From: Roseovarius aestuariivivens
Lineage (GTDB): Bacteria > Pseudomonadota > Alphaproteobacteria > Rhodobacterales > Rhodobacteraceae
Direction of reading: 5' to 3'
Assembly (NCBI RefSeq): GCF_004761875.1
Contig: NZ_SJEY01000006.1
Coordinates: 124,001-188,000 of the forward strand
DNA length: 64,000 bases
This document shows positions 10,046 to 19,319 of the stretch, in pieces. The stretch's first letter is position 1; the number at the start of each line of letters is the position of its first letter. Position numbers and translations under genes: made by a program. The notes under the pieces were generated by a model, which was given only the letters and a program-made list of their open reading frames with translations, was not told the DNA's origin and did no database searches.

Positions 10046-10078
10046 CTGTCATGAAACCGTTACAAAAGCGTAACAAAA
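10046..10078 (+). promoter_or_regulatory. Pho box: three 11-bp direct repeats upstream of pstS
   Basis: Three tandem 11-bp units are visible: CTGTCATGAAA (10046-10056), CCGTTACAAAA (10057-10067) and GCGTAACAAAA (10068-10078). The first matches the classical PhoB half-site CTGTCAT, and the 11-bp period is that of PhoB dimers bound head to tail. The array ends 71 bases before the pstS start. Phosphate-starvation activation of pstSCAB-phoU-phoB by PhoB is therefore expected. Confidence 0.8.
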
Positions 10079-10149
10079 GCGTCGCCAGCAAAGCTTAGCA
10101 GGACGAACAAGGTCAGTCCGATGACCGAACATGCAAGCAGGAGTTCCAA

Positions 10150-11190
10150 ATGCTTTTGATGAAAACGACCGTCTCGACGCTGGCAATCGCAGCGCTTTCG
10201 GCCACGGCCGCAGCGGCCCGTGACAATGTGCAAGTGGCCGGATCCTCGACCGTACTGCCTTATGCCTCGATCGTGGCGGAGCTTTTCGGCGAGAACACCG
10301 ACTACCCGACCCCGGTGATCGAGTCGGGCGGATCCTCGGCCGGCCTGAAGCGGTTCTGCGAGGGCGTCGGCGAGAATACGATCGACGTTGCCAACGCCTC
10401 GCGCGCGATCCGCGAAAAGGAAATCAAGGCCTGTGCAGAGAACGGCGTGACCGACATCATCGAAGTGCGTATCGGTTATGATGGCATCGTCTTCGCCAGC
10501 CAGCAGTCCGGTCCGGCTTTCACCGCGTTTGAACCCGCCGACATTTTCAACGCGATCGGCGCCACGGTCCTGAAAAACGGGGAACTGGTCGAGAACCCTC
10601 ACAACACCTGGGACGAATTCAACAGCGACCTGCCGAGCGCCGAGATCGCAATGTTCATCCCCGGCACCAAACACGGCACCCGCGAAGTTTTCGAGGAGAA
10701 AGTACTGCTGGAAGGCTGTGAGGCCACCGGCGCAATGAAGGCCATGATGGACAGCGGCATGGACGAAGACGCCGCCGAGGACGCTTGCCTTGACGTCCGT
10801 CAGGACGGACGGTCGGTTGATATCGACGGCGACTATACGGAAACACTCGCGCGGATCGACGCTAATCCTGACGGCATCGGCGTCTTTGGTCTGGCCTTCT
10901 ACGAAAACAACACCGACAAGCTTAAGGTGGCGACGATGGGCGGTATCGCACCTTCGACCGACACCATTGCGTCGGGCGAGTACCCGGTGTCGCGCCCGCT
11001 CTTCTTCTACGTCAAGAAGGCACATATCGGCGTGATCCCGGGCCTGAAAGAGTATGCTCAGTTCTTTACCGCTGACGAGATCGCCGGCCCCGGGGGCCCC
11101 CTGTCGAACTATGGCCTCGTTCCGGATCCTGAACTGGCGAAGACGCAGGCGATGATCGCAGACGAGACGACGATGGGTGAAGGATCCTAA
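10150..11190 (+). CDS. pstS: Phosphate ABC transporter substrate-binding protein
   Basis: The product is 346 residues, a periplasmic binding protein with a signal peptide (MKTTVSTLAIAALSATAAAA). The phosphate-site segment VAGSSTVLPYA appears at the mature N-terminus, with ESGGSSAGLKRFC and FIPGTKHGTREVF further on. It captures inorganic phosphate and delivers it to PstC-PstA. AGGAG precedes the start; an ATG three codons later is possible. It follows the Pho box, and a strong stem-loop separates it from pstC. Confidence 0.95.
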   Translation: MLLMKTTVSTLAIAALSATAAAARDNVQVAGSSTVLPYASIVAELFGENTDYPTPVIESGGSSAGLKRFCEGVGENTIDVANASRAIREKEIKACAENGVTDIIEVRIGYDGIVFASQQSGPAFTAFEPADIFNAIGATVLKNGELVENPHNTWDEFNSDLPSAEIAMFIPGTKHGTREVFEEKVLLEGCEATGAMKAMMDSGMDEDAAEDACLDVRQDGRSVDIDGDYTETLARIDANPDGIGVFGLAFYENNTDKLKVATMGGIAPSTDTIASGEYPVSRPLFFYVKKAHIGVIPGLKEYAQFFTADEIAGPGGPLSNYGLVPDPELAKTQAMIADETTMGEGS

Positions 11191-11215
11191 GGCACTGGAT
11201 CGGTATTCAAGCTTG

Positions 11216-11240
11216 AGGGGCGGCGGCGTACGCCGCCCCT
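11216..11240 (+). promoter_or_regulatory. Stem-loop between pstS and pstC
   Basis: A perfect 10-bp GC-rich inverted repeat (AGGGGCGGCG and CGCCGCCCCT, 5-base loop) starts 25 bases after the pstS stop and 46 bases before the pstC ATG. No T-run follows, so it is more likely to stabilise the pstS mRNA 3' end or cause partial termination than to stop transcription. This position is typical where a binding protein is needed in excess over its permease. Confidence 0.6.
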
Positions 11241-11286
11241 GTTGCGCTCCTTAGGGGCGTAAAGACTGACGACGCGGGGGATCGGA

Positions 11287-12759
11287 ATGCCATTGCAATG
11301 GCTCTTTTTGATTGTGTTGGCCATTGCCACGCTTGGCTATGTCATGGGCAGGCGCCGGGCCTTGGCGGCTGCGCATCACGATCGTAGAAGGCTGCATTCT
11401 CTGCCGTCCTATTATGGCGCGAACGCCGGGCTGAAGGCCTTCGTACCGGCGTTTCTTTTTGCGGTTATCTGGCTGCTTGTGCAGCCGCTCGTGGTCACCA
11501 ACACAGTATCGAACATGCTTGGCGCAGACGTGATCCCCGACACATCGTCACGCGGTCTTGTCATGTCCGAAGTGCGGCGCGCCGCCGACGGTCTCGACGC
11601 GGCTGTAGCACAAGGTTTCATCACCAAAGATAGGGCCCGCAGCGCCGATGCCGATCTGAACGAGGTCACCGAAAGCCTTAAATCCGCAGGACAGATTATC
11701 ACCTCCGAGCTTACCCGGCCCATCCTGAACGCCGCACAGCGCTATCGCGCGATGACCGGCGCGGGGGCGTCGATCATGTCTGGGCTCGTGATTCTCATAG
11801 CGCTTGCGGGGGCACTTTGGGGGATCTGGCAGGCGAAGGCCGAGTTTCGCGCCCGAAACGTCGTCGAACAGGGCATTCGCGCGCTTCTGATCGCGGCGGC
11901 CTCCATCGCGATCCTGACAACACTGGGGATCGTGCTCAGCCTGATCTTCAACACAATCGAGTTCTTCCGCCTTTATCCAGCCGCCGATTTCTTTCTTGGC
12001 CTGAATTGGGCCCCAAGCTTTTCCGGGCGAGGCGGGTCCTCTGACCTGGGCGTGCTGCCGCTTCTCTGGGGTACATTGTATATCTCTCTTGTCGCGCTGT
12101 CAGTCGCGGTGCCCATTGGCCTTTTCGCCGCGGTTTATCTGTCTGAATATGCCAGTCCTCGCGCCCGGGGGATCGCAAAGCCGCTGCTGGAGATCCTCGC
12201 CGGTATTCCGACCATCGTTTACGGCCTTTTCGCGCTGCTGACGGTCGGACCGCTGTTGATGCAGGTTTTCGGGGAAGATGGTCTGGGCTGGATGCAGGCC
12301 GGAACGGCGGTGATGACCGCGGGCCTCGTGATGGGGATCATGCTGATCCCGTTTGTCAGTTCGCTCTCCGACGACATCATCAACGCGGTTCCCCAGGCGA
12401 TGCGGGACGGCTCCTACGGGCTTGGTGCCACGCAGTCGGAGACGATCCGACAGGTTGTGCTTCCCGCAGCGCTGCCGGGGATCGTGGGCGCAATCCTGCT
12501 CGCAGCCTCACGCGCGATCGGCGAGACGATGATCGTCGTGCTTGGGGCAGGGGCGGCGGCCCGACTGTCGCTGAACCCGTTCGATGCCATGACGACGGTC
12601 ACGGCCAAGATCGTCAGCCAGCTGACCGGCGACGCCGATTTCGCCTCTCCCGAGGCACTGGTGGCCTTCGCACTCGGCATGACGCTCTTCGTGATCACCC
12701 TCGCACTGAACGTGTTCGCGCTTTACGTCGTGCGCAAATACCGGGAGCAATACGAATGA
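11287..12759 (+). CDS. pstC: Phosphate ABC transporter permease PstC (long form)
   Basis: The product is 490 residues, a multi-span inner-membrane permease that forms the phosphate channel with PstA. The C-terminal 300 residues are a standard BPD_transp_1 domain with the EAA-type loop (DGSYGLGATQSETIRQVVLP). The first 190 residues are an extra region: two hydrophobic segments flank a charged segment containing VMSEVRRAADGLDAAVAQG. E. coli PstC is about 320 residues, so this is an extended form, as is usual in alphaproteobacteria. It overlaps pstA by four bases. Confidence 0.92.
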   Translation: MPLQWLFLIVLAIATLGYVMGRRRALAAAHHDRRRLHSLPSYYGANAGLKAFVPAFLFAVIWLLVQPLVVTNTVSNMLGADVIPDTSSRGLVMSEVRRAADGLDAAVAQGFITKDRARSADADLNEVTESLKSAGQIITSELTRPILNAAQRYRAMTGAGASIMSGLVILIALAGALWGIWQAKAEFRARNVVEQGIRALLIAAASIAILTTLGIVLSLIFNTIEFFRLYPAADFFLGLNWAPSFSGRGGSSDLGVLPLLWGTLYISLVALSVAVPIGLFAAVYLSEYASPRARGIAKPLLEILAGIPTIVYGLFALLTVGPLLMQVFGEDGLGWMQAGTAVMTAGLVMGIMLIPFVSSLSDDIINAVPQAMRDGSYGLGATQSETIRQVVLPAALPGIVGAILLAASRAIGETMIVVLGAGAAARLSLNPFDAMTTVTAKIVSQLTGDADFASPEALVAFALGMTLFVITLALNVFALYVVRKYREQYE

Positions 12760-14084
12760 CCGAAACGGCACTCAATCCGCGCCCAATGCCCGTCAAGAAA
12801 GATCTGATGGTCGAGGACGCGAACACCAGACGGCGCAACGCTGCTGAGAAACGCTTTCGCGCCTACGGTCTCGCGGCGATCCTGATCGGGCTTTTTTTCC
12901 TGATCGTCCTGGCCGTATCGATCCTGCGCAACGGCCTGCCGGCCTTCACACAGACCGTGGTCAGCGTGGAATTCACGCTGAAAGCAGCGGATCGCGACGC
13001 CGCCGAAAGCCAACTCTTCAAAACCAAGGCCTATCAGGATCTCTTCATTGCGGAATTGGCCGGCAAGCTTGACGAGCGAGGCGTCGAGGTGGTTTTCGAT
13101 GCAGCCACGATCGAGCGGCTGCTCGGCAAGATCGGCGGCGACTTGCGAGCCTTCTACCAGGCCAACCCTGATCGGGTCGGCGAGCCGGTCTCGTTCGAAT
13201 TGCCTGCGTCGTCGCGTGTCGACGGGTATTTCAACGGCCGGGTGACACGCGAAACACTTCAGGACAGCCGCTTTCTGATGGCCGCGGATCTCGACCTCGT
13301 CGACGCGATGCAAGAAGCGGGAATCGTTCAATCCAGCCTGAACTGGACCTTTCTGACCGGGGCCGATTCTGGCGTCGACAATCCCGGCGGTGCCGGCATC
13401 GGCGCATCGGTTATCGGCTCCTTCTTCATGATGCTGGTCGTTCTTGTGCTGTCCCTGCCGATCGGCGTCGCCGCATCGATCTATCTCGAGGAATTCGCAC
13501 CGAAGAACCGCTTTACAGACCTCATAGAAGTCAACATTTCTAACCTTGCCGCTGTGCCCTCCATCGTGTTCGGCATTCTTGGCCTTGCCGTCTTCATCCA
13601 GTTCATGCACTTGCCGCAGTCAGCCCCGCTGGTGGGCGGGCTGGTGCTGACGCTGATGACCCTGCCCACGATCATCATCTCGACGCGCGCCTCGCTCAAA
13701 TCAGTGCCGCCATCAATTCGTGATGCAGCGCTTGGTGTGGGGGCCTCGAAAATGCAGTCGGTCTTTCACCATGTCTTGCCGTTGGCCATGCCCGGCATCT
13801 TGACCGGCACGATCATCGGCCTCGCTCAGGCTCTTGGCGAGACCGCGCCGCTGCTGCTGATCGGTATGGTGGGATTTGTCGCGCGGGGCTATCCGGACGG
13901 TTTCGTCGCCGGCTTTACCGAGGCAAATTCGGCCATGCCTGCGCAGATCTACACGTGGGCCGCCCGCGCCGATGCCAGCTTCTATGACAAGGCCTGGGGC
14001 GGGATCATCGTGCTGCTCGTCTTTCTTCTCAGCATGAATATCCTCGCCATCCTGCTTCGCCGCAAATTCGAACGCCGCTGGTAA
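12756..14084 (+). CDS. pstA: Phosphate ABC transporter permease PstA with N-terminal extension
   Basis: The product is 442 residues. One membrane span near residues 37-55 is followed by about 150 residues of predicted periplasmic domain (DUF3333-like), then a BPD_transp_1 permease domain with the EAA loop (DAALGVGASKMQSVFHHVLP). It pairs with PstC to move phosphate across the inner membrane. E. coli PstA is about 300 residues, so the extension adds roughly 140. The start overlaps the pstC stop (ATGA). Confidence 0.92.
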   Translation: MTETALNPRPMPVKKDLMVEDANTRRRNAAEKRFRAYGLAAILIGLFFLIVLAVSILRNGLPAFTQTVVSVEFTLKAADRDAAESQLFKTKAYQDLFIAELAGKLDERGVEVVFDAATIERLLGKIGGDLRAFYQANPDRVGEPVSFELPASSRVDGYFNGRVTRETLQDSRFLMAADLDLVDAMQEAGIVQSSLNWTFLTGADSGVDNPGGAGIGASVIGSFFMMLVVLVLSLPIGVAASIYLEEFAPKNRFTDLIEVNISNLAAVPSIVFGILGLAVFIQFMHLPQSAPLVGGLVLTLMTLPTIIISTRASLKSVPPSIRDAALGVGASKMQSVFHHVLPLAMPGILTGTIIGLAQALGETAPLLLIGMVGFVARGYPDGFVAGFTEANSAMPAQIYTWAARADASFYDKAWGGIIVLLVFLLSMNILAILLRRKFERRW

Positions 14085-14111
14085 AGCGCACCCCGATCAA
14101 GGATACCCAAG

Positions 14112-14909
14112 ATGTATGATTCCCCCATCTCGGAGAGACAATTGACCCAGCAAGAGATCAAATTCTCGGCGCGCGGCGTACAGGTCTATTACGGCGACAA
14201 CCACGCCATCAAGGGTGTGGACGTCGATCTCGAGGACAAGACCGTGACGGCCTTCATCGGTCCGTCAGGCTGCGGAAAATCGACCTTTTTGCGCTGTTTG
14301 AACAGAATGAACGATACGATCGATATCTGCCGGGTCGAGGGCACGATCACGCTGGACGACCAGGACATTTACGACAAGCGCGTGGATCCGGTACAGCTTC
14401 GGGCGCGGGTCGGCATGGTCTTTCAGAAACCCAACCCGTTTCCGAAATCCATTTACGACAACGTTGCCTATGGCCCGCGTATTCACGGCATGGCCCGAAA
14501 CCGGGACGAGCTTGACAGCATCGTTGAAAAATCGCTGCGGCGCGCGGCGATCTGGGATGAGGTGAAAGACCGCCTGAACGCACCCGGCACCGGACTGTCG
14601 GGGGGCCAGCAGCAGCGTCTTTGCATCGCACGTGCCGTCGCAACGGAGCCCGAGGTTCTTCTGATGGACGAACCATGCTCGGCGCTTGACCCCATCGCCA
14701 CGGCGCAGGTCGAGGAACTGATCGACGAATTGCGCCAGGATTATTCCGTCGTGATCGTCACGCATTCCATGCAACAGGCGGCGCGCGTAAGCCAGAAAAC
14801 CGCGTTCTTCCACTTGGGTCATCTGGTGGAATTCGGCGAAACAAGCCAGATTTTCACCAATCCCGAAGACAAACGGACCGAAAGCTATATCACCGGCCGG
14901 ATCGGCTAA
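14112..14909 (+). CDS. pstB: Phosphate ABC transporter ATPase
   Basis: The product is 265 residues, the ATP-hydrolysing subunit of the Pst importer. Walker A is GPSGCGKST (residues 50-58), the ABC signature LSGGQQQR follows, and Walker B is [12 protein letters not shown]. The Q-loop region [16 protein letters not shown] is characteristic of PstB. It follows pstA by 27 bases and precedes phoU by 11. PstB also contributes to PhoR control through PhoU in the known E. coli system. Confidence 0.96.
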   Translation: MYDSPISERQLTQQEIKFSARGVQVYYGDNHAIKGVDVDLEDKTVTAFIGPSGCGKSTFLRCLNRMNDTIDICRVEGTITLDDQDIYDKRVDPVQLRARVGMVFQKPNPFPKSIYDNVAYGPRIHGMARNRDELDSIVEKSLRRAAIWDEVKDRLNAPGTGLSGGQQQRLCIARAVATEPEVLLMDEPCSALDPIATAQVEELIDELRQDYSVVIVTHSMQQAARVSQKTAFFHLGHLVEFGETSQIFTNPEDKRTESYITGRIG

Positions 14910-14920
14910 GCGAGGCAGAC

Positions 14921-15646
14921 ATGAAAGAAGAACATATTTCCTCCGCCTTCGACCGCGATCTGGAGTCGGTTCAGGCCCTGATCATGAAGATGGGCGGGCT
15001 GGTGGAAGAGGCGATCATGAACGCCGCCATCTCGCTTGAGCAGCGCGACGAGGAGATGGCCGAGCAGGTGCGCCGACGCGATCGCGATATCGACGAGCTG
15101 GAATTGCGCATCGACGAGGAAACAGCCCGTATCATCGCCCTACGCGCACCCACGGCTATCGACCTGCGCGTGATCCTGACGGTCATGAAAATGGCCTCGA
15201 ACCTGGAGCGCATCGGTGACTATGCCAAGAACATGGCCAAGCGCACCACGGTACTCAGCCAGATGACGCAGATCAACGGCTCCGCTGCATCGCTGCGGCG
15301 CATGGCGCGCGAAACCGAACGCATGCTGCGGGACGCACTCGATGCGTATATTCAACGCGACGCGGTTCTGGCGCAGGAGGTCATGGAGCGGGACGCGGAT
15401 GTTGACCAGATGTACAATGCGCTCTTCCGCGAGTTCCTGACCTTCATGATGGAGGATCCGCGCAATATCACGCCTTGCATGCATCTGCACTTTATCGCCA
15501 AGAACATTGAGCGGATGGGCGATCATGTCACCAACATCTGCGAACAGGTGATCTATCTTGTCACCGGCGATCTGCCCGAAGACATCCGCCCAAAGGAGGA
15601 TCGCACCTCGGTCGATCCGGATGTTTCTCCGGAAGTTCTGAGCTGA
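14921..15646 (+). CDS. phoU: Phosphate transport regulator PhoU
   Basis: The product is 241 residues, an all-helical protein with two tandem PhoU repeats. The repeat motifs are visible in IERIGDYAKNMAK-like (LERIGDYAKNMAKR) and IERMGDHVTNICE segments. It links the Pst transporter to PhoR and prevents PhoB activation when phosphate is plentiful. It lies between pstB and phoB, matching its regulatory role. Confidence 0.95.
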   Translation: MKEEHISSAFDRDLESVQALIMKMGGLVEEAIMNAAISLEQRDEEMAEQVRRRDRDIDELELRIDEETARIIALRAPTAIDLRVILTVMKMASNLERIGDYAKNMAKRTTVLSQMTQINGSAASLRRMARETERMLRDALDAYIQRDAVLAQEVMERDADVDQMYNALFREFLTFMMEDPRNITPCMHLHFIAKNIERMGDHVTNICEQVIYLVTGDLPEDIRPKEDRTSVDPDVSPEVLS

Positions 15647-15659
15647 CCGGAGACACACC

Positions 15660-16349
15660 ATGACCGCCGAGATCCCCACGGTGCTGCTGGTCGAGGACGA
15701 GCCATCGCAGCGCGAACTTCTGGCCTATAACCTCAAGGCCGACGGATTTGCGGTGACCGAGGCGGAAAACGGCGAAGAAGCGTTGTTGCTCGTCGATGAA
15801 ACAGCACCGGACGTGATCCTTCTGGACTGGATGCTGCCAAATGTGTCCGGAATAGAGATTTGCCGGCGGCTCAAGTCGCGACCCGAAACGCGGGGCGTGC
15901 CCATCATCATGATTTCCGCCCGGTCAGAGGAAGTCGACCGGGTGCGCGGTCTCGAAACCGGCGCGGACGATTACGTCGTCAAACCTTATTCGGTGGTCGA
16001 ACTGATGGCCCGCGTGCGTGCGCAACTGCGCCGTACGCGGCCCACGACCGTCGGAGAGAGACTGGAATACGAGGATATCGTGCTCGATTCCGAGACCCAC
16101 CGCGTCACTCGAGATGGCAAGCCGCTAAAGCTCGGGCCGACCGAATTCCGCCTCCTGTCGACATTCATGGAAAAACCCGGGCGGGTTTGGTCGCGCGATC
16201 AGCTCCTCGACCGGGTTTGGGGACGCGACATTTACGTGGATACGCGAACCGTCGACGTCCATATCGGCCGGCTGCGAAAGGCGCTTTGCCAGCATGGGGG
16301 CGCTGATCCGCTACGCACCGTGCGCGGCGCGGGCTACGCGCTCGGATAA
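15660..16349 (+). CDS. phoB: Phosphate regulon response regulator PhoB
   Basis: The product is 229 residues. The receiver domain (about 1-125) has the acidic pocket (VEDEPSQ) and phosphoacceptor Asp56 in ILLDWMLP. The C-terminal winged helix (OmpR type) contains WSRDQLLDRVWG and RTVDVHIGRLRKAL. Phosphorylated by PhoR, it should bind the Pho box upstream of pstS. Its stop codon is only four bases from that of the convergent LysR gene, so no separate terminator fits between them. Confidence 0.95.
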   Translation: MTAEIPTVLLVEDEPSQRELLAYNLKADGFAVTEAENGEEALLLVDETAPDVILLDWMLPNVSGIEICRRLKSRPETRGVPIIMISARSEEVDRVRGLETGADDYVVKPYSVVELMARVRAQLRRTRPTTVGERLEYEDIVLDSETHRVTRDGKPLKLGPTEFRLLSTFMEKPGRVWSRDQLLDRVWGRDIYVDTRTVDVHIGRLRKALCQHGGADPLRTVRGAGYALG

Positions 16350-16353
16350 GCGG

Positions 16354-17265
16354 TCAGCGGGGCAGGGGGTCTTCTTCCGCGACCTGATCGGCAAGCCATG
16401 TACGAAACGTCATCAAGGCCGGTTGACGGTCCCTGTCCACCGGCCAGACGAGATAATACGCCCCGGGCATCTGCGTTCGGTCCCCCCAAACCGGCACGAG
16501 GCGCCCTGTCGCAAGGTCCTCTTCGATCAGGTAATCTGGCAGCAGCGCCACGCCCAGCCCATGCAGCGCGGCCTGCGTGATTGTTGAAAACTGATCATAG
16601 ATCATGCCCGCGCTCGGCGGATCCTCGGTCAAACCGTGGGCCGCGAACCACGCCTGCCATGCTTCGGGACGCGTTTCGATATGCAATAGCGGCAGACCAC
16701 GCAAATCCTGCGGGCCACGCAAACGCCGGTCGGAAATTAACTCGGGGGCGCAGACCGCGATCACGGCCTCCCGCCTCAGCAGAAGAGACCGCGTATCCGG
16801 CCAGCCGCCAGAGCCATAAAATATCGCCGCATCAAAAGGTTCAGAGGCAAAGTTGAAGTCTTGTAAGCGGGTCGAAAGGTTGAGCGTAACCTCTGGATGA
16901 TCCCGCGCGAACGCCGGCAGACGCGGCACAAGCCAGCGCATCCCGAAGGTGGGTAGAATGGCAAGGGTCAGCGCCCCAACCGTCCGGTTCGTGGCCACTT
17001 TCATGGAAGCTTGCGCAATCCGGCTTAGCGCGGTTCTAATTTCCCGTGCATAATCAATTGCTTCGGGGGTAAGGTGCAAGCGGCGGCCCTGCCGCACCAT
17101 AAGCTCGACACCCAGCTGGTCCTCCAGCGTCTGCAATTGCCGGCTGACAGCGCCTTGTGTCTGGTGCAATTCATCCGCGACAGCCGTGGCACTCCCAAGT
17201 CGGTCCAGCGCTTCAAGTGCGCGCAGGCTTGCTATCGAAGGCATGAATCTGCGGGGCAGGGACAT
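16354..17265 (-). CDS. LysR family regulator (GcvA-like), divergent from glutaryl-CoA dehydrogenase
   Basis: The product is about 303 residues. An N-terminal winged helix-turn-helix (SIASLRALEALDRLGSATAVADEL, then GAVSRQLQTLE) is followed by a periplasmic-binding-protein-like effector domain. GcvA-type members often begin with the basic tract seen here (SLPRRFMPS). ATGs at 17283, 17265 and 17244 are all possible; 17265 was picked for that N-terminus. It is divergent from the acyl-CoA dehydrogenase at 17371 with about 105 bases between, so it probably controls that gene, perhaps in response to a lysine/glutarate-derived ligand. That last step is inference. Confidence 0.85.
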   Translation of the reverse strand: MSLPRRFMPSIASLRALEALDRLGSATAVADELHQTQGAVSRQLQTLEDQLGVELMVRQGRRLHLTPEAIDYAREIRTALSRIAQASMKVATNRTVGALTLAILPTFGMRWLVPRLPAFARDHPEVTLNLSTRLQDFNFASEPFDAAIFYGSGGWPDTRSLLLRREAVIAVCAPELISDRRLRGPQDLRGLPLLHIETRPEAWQAWFAAHGLTEDPPSAGMIYDQFSTITQAALHGLGVALLPDYLIEEDLATGRLVPVWGDRTQMPGAYYLVWPVDRDRQPALMTFRTWLADQVAEEDPLPR

Positions 17266-17370
17266 AGTATGCGCTTTACTCATATACGTTTGCGGATTAG
17301 GCGCTGTTTTATGAGGTTTTATTCACGTATGCTATAACCAAATCAGAATTCTACGCATAAGGAGAGCGCT

Positions 17371-18594
17371 ATGAGCCTCGATAGCCCAAGTCTGCGTGAC
17401 AAAGACAAACCCGACCTTTCCAGCTTCGAATGGTCGGATCCCTTTCTCATTGACGCACAACTTGAGGAAGACGAACGTCTTATCGCCGATAGCGCGCGCA
17501 GCTTTGCACAGGAACACCTACAGCCTCGTGTCACAGAGGCTTATGCCGCGGAAAAAACCGACAGTGCGATTTTCCGTGAAATGGGCGAGATGGGCCTTCT
17601 TGGCACTACGATTCCCGAAGAATACGGAGGTCTTGGCGCGGGATACGTGACGTATGGCCTCGTCGCTCGGGAAATCGAGCGGGTCGATTCCGGTTACCGT
17701 TCGATGATGAGCGTGCAGTCGAGCCTCGTGATGTATCCGATCTACGCCTACGGCAGCGAGGTGCAGCGTCAGAAATACCTGCCGGGCCTGGCCAAAGGCG
17801 ACCTCATCGGTTGCTTTGGACTGACCGAGGCGGATGCCGGTTCCGATCCAGCAGCGATGAAAACGCGCGCGGTCAAAACGGCAGACGGCTACAAGATCAG
17901 CGGGTCCAAGATGTGGATTTCGAACGCACCAATCGCCGATGTGTTCGTCGTTTGGGCGAAATCCGAAGCTCACGATGGGAAAATTCGTGGCTTCATCCTT
18001 GAAAAGGGCATGAAGGGTCTTACAGCGCCCAAGATTGAAGGCAAGCAGTCGCTGCGCGCCTCGATCACCGGTGAGATCGTCATCGACGGCGTCGAGGTTG
18101 GCGAAGACGCGCTCTTGCCCAACGTTCAAGGCCTCAAAGGGCCGTTTGGGTGCCTGAACCGTGCGCGTTACGGCATTGCGTGGGGCGTGATGGGCGCGGC
18201 CGAGTTCTGCTGGCATGGCGCGCGGCAATACGGACTTGACCGCAAACAATTCAACCGACCTTTGGCACAGACGCAGCTTTTTCAGAAGAAGCTGGCGGAT
18301 ATGCAGACCGAGATCGCGCTCGGGCTGCAGGCGGCGCTTCGGGTTGGGCGCCTCATGGACAGCGCGCAAGCCGCACCCGAGATGATTTCACTGATCAAGC
18401 GCAACAATTGCGGCAAGGCGCTCGACATTGCGCGTCTGGCCCGCGACATGCATGGCGGCAATGGCATCAGCCAGGAATTTCAGGTGATACGCCACATGAT
18501 GAACCTGGAAACCGTGAACACCTATGAGGGTACGCATGACGTGCACGCGCTGATCCTCGGGCGGGCACAGACCGGACTTCAGGCGTTTTTCTGA
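17371..18594 (+). CDS. gcdH: Glutaryl-CoA dehydrogenase
   Basis: This 407-residue acyl-CoA dehydrogenase has the glutaryl-CoA dehydrogenase pattern, converting glutaryl-CoA to crotonyl-CoA in lysine, hydroxylysine and tryptophan breakdown, with electrons passed to ETF. Characteristic segments are [48 protein letters not shown] and the catalytic-base region [23 protein letters not shown] lies just upstream of the ATG. A LysR gene diverges from it, and a hairpin follows its stop codon. Confidence 0.93.
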   Translation: MSLDSPSLRDKDKPDLSSFEWSDPFLIDAQLEEDERLIADSARSFAQEHLQPRVTEAYAAEKTDSAIFREMGEMGLLGTTIPEEYGGLGAGYVTYGLVAREIERVDSGYRSMMSVQSSLVMYPIYAYGSEVQRQKYLPGLAKGDLIGCFGLTEADAGSDPAAMKTRAVKTADGYKISGSKMWISNAPIADVFVVWAKSEAHDGKIRGFILEKGMKGLTAPKIEGKQSLRASITGEIVIDGVEVGEDALLPNVQGLKGPFGCLNRARYGIAWGVMGAAEFCWHGARQYGLDRKQFNRPLAQTQLFQKKLADMQTEIALGLQAALRVGRLMDSAQAAPEMISLIKRNNCGKALDIARLARDMHGGNGISQEFQVIRHMMNLETVNTYEGTHDVHALILGRAQTGLQAFF

Positions 18595-18602
18595 AACAGG
18601 GC

Positions 18603-18643
18603 AAGCTGCACCGGTCCTGGAAGAACCAGTTTCGGTGCAGCTT
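18603..18643 (+). terminator. Hairpin after gcdH
   Basis: AAGCTGCACCG (18603-18613) and CGGTGCAGCTT (18633-18643) are perfect 11-bp arms, with a nested CTGG/CCAG pair (18617-18620, 18626-18629) inside the loop. It starts eight bases after the gcdH stop. No T-run follows, so it may be Rho-assisted or an mRNA-stabilising structure. Confidence 0.5.
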
Positions 18644-18875
18644 CGATTACCTCAAGAACGCGCATAATCAGTATTATGTTAATACCGCGCGTTAGCGAGA
18701 TCGGCGACTCCAATCCGTTTTTCCCCGATTTTAAAATACCATACCGGCAACACTTCATCCGCCGAACTGATCTTTCACACCCGTGTCAGGCTCTCCGAAG
18801 TCAATTTGGAATTGAACTCCTTGTCGACAATGCGTCCCTCTCCGGTTTACAACATCGCAAAAGGACGCCGCGTCA

Positions 18876-19319
18876 ATGACTTCCATCCTGATCCTCAGTG
18901 GTCCCAACCTGAACCTGCTGGGTACGCGCCAGCCAGAGGTTTACGGACATGCGACACTTGCAGATATCGAAGCGATGTGTGCAGCCAAGGCCAAAGAGCT
19001 GTCGCTCGCCCTCGCCTTCGAGCAATCCAATTCCGAAGGTGCACTGGTTGATCACATTCACGCCGCGCGCGGCACGCATGATGGCCTGATCCTGAATGCC
19101 GGTGCCTATACTCATACATCTATTGCGCTCATGGATGCGATCAGCAGCACGGAAATCCCCACGATCGAACTGCATCTGAGCAACATTCACGCCCGGGAGC
19201 CTTTCCGTCAGCAGTCCTACATCGCCAAGGTAGCCGTCGGTCAGATCTGCGGCTTCGGCCCGGCAGGATATCCCCTCGCGCTGGAAGCGCTCGCCACGCA
19301 TCTCGGTCACGCCGCATGA
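18876..19319 (+). CDS. aroQ: Type II 3-dehydroquinate dehydratase
   Basis: This 147-residue type II dehydroquinase dehydrates 3-dehydroquinate to 3-dehydroshikimate in the shikimate pathway. Motifs are ILSGPNLNLLGTRQPEVYG (with the catalytic Tyr at its end), NAGAYTHTS and ELHLSNIHAREPFR. AAGGA precedes the ATG. Its final four bases overlap the start of a LuxR-type regulator (ATGA), an odd coupling of a housekeeping enzyme to a regulator. Confidence 0.95.
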   Translation: MTSILILSGPNLNLLGTRQPEVYGHATLADIEAMCAAKAKELSLALAFEQSNSEGALVDHIHAARGTHDGLILNAGAYTHTSIALMDAISSTEIPTIELHLSNIHAREPFRQQSYIAKVAVGQICGFGPAGYPLALEALATHLGHAA

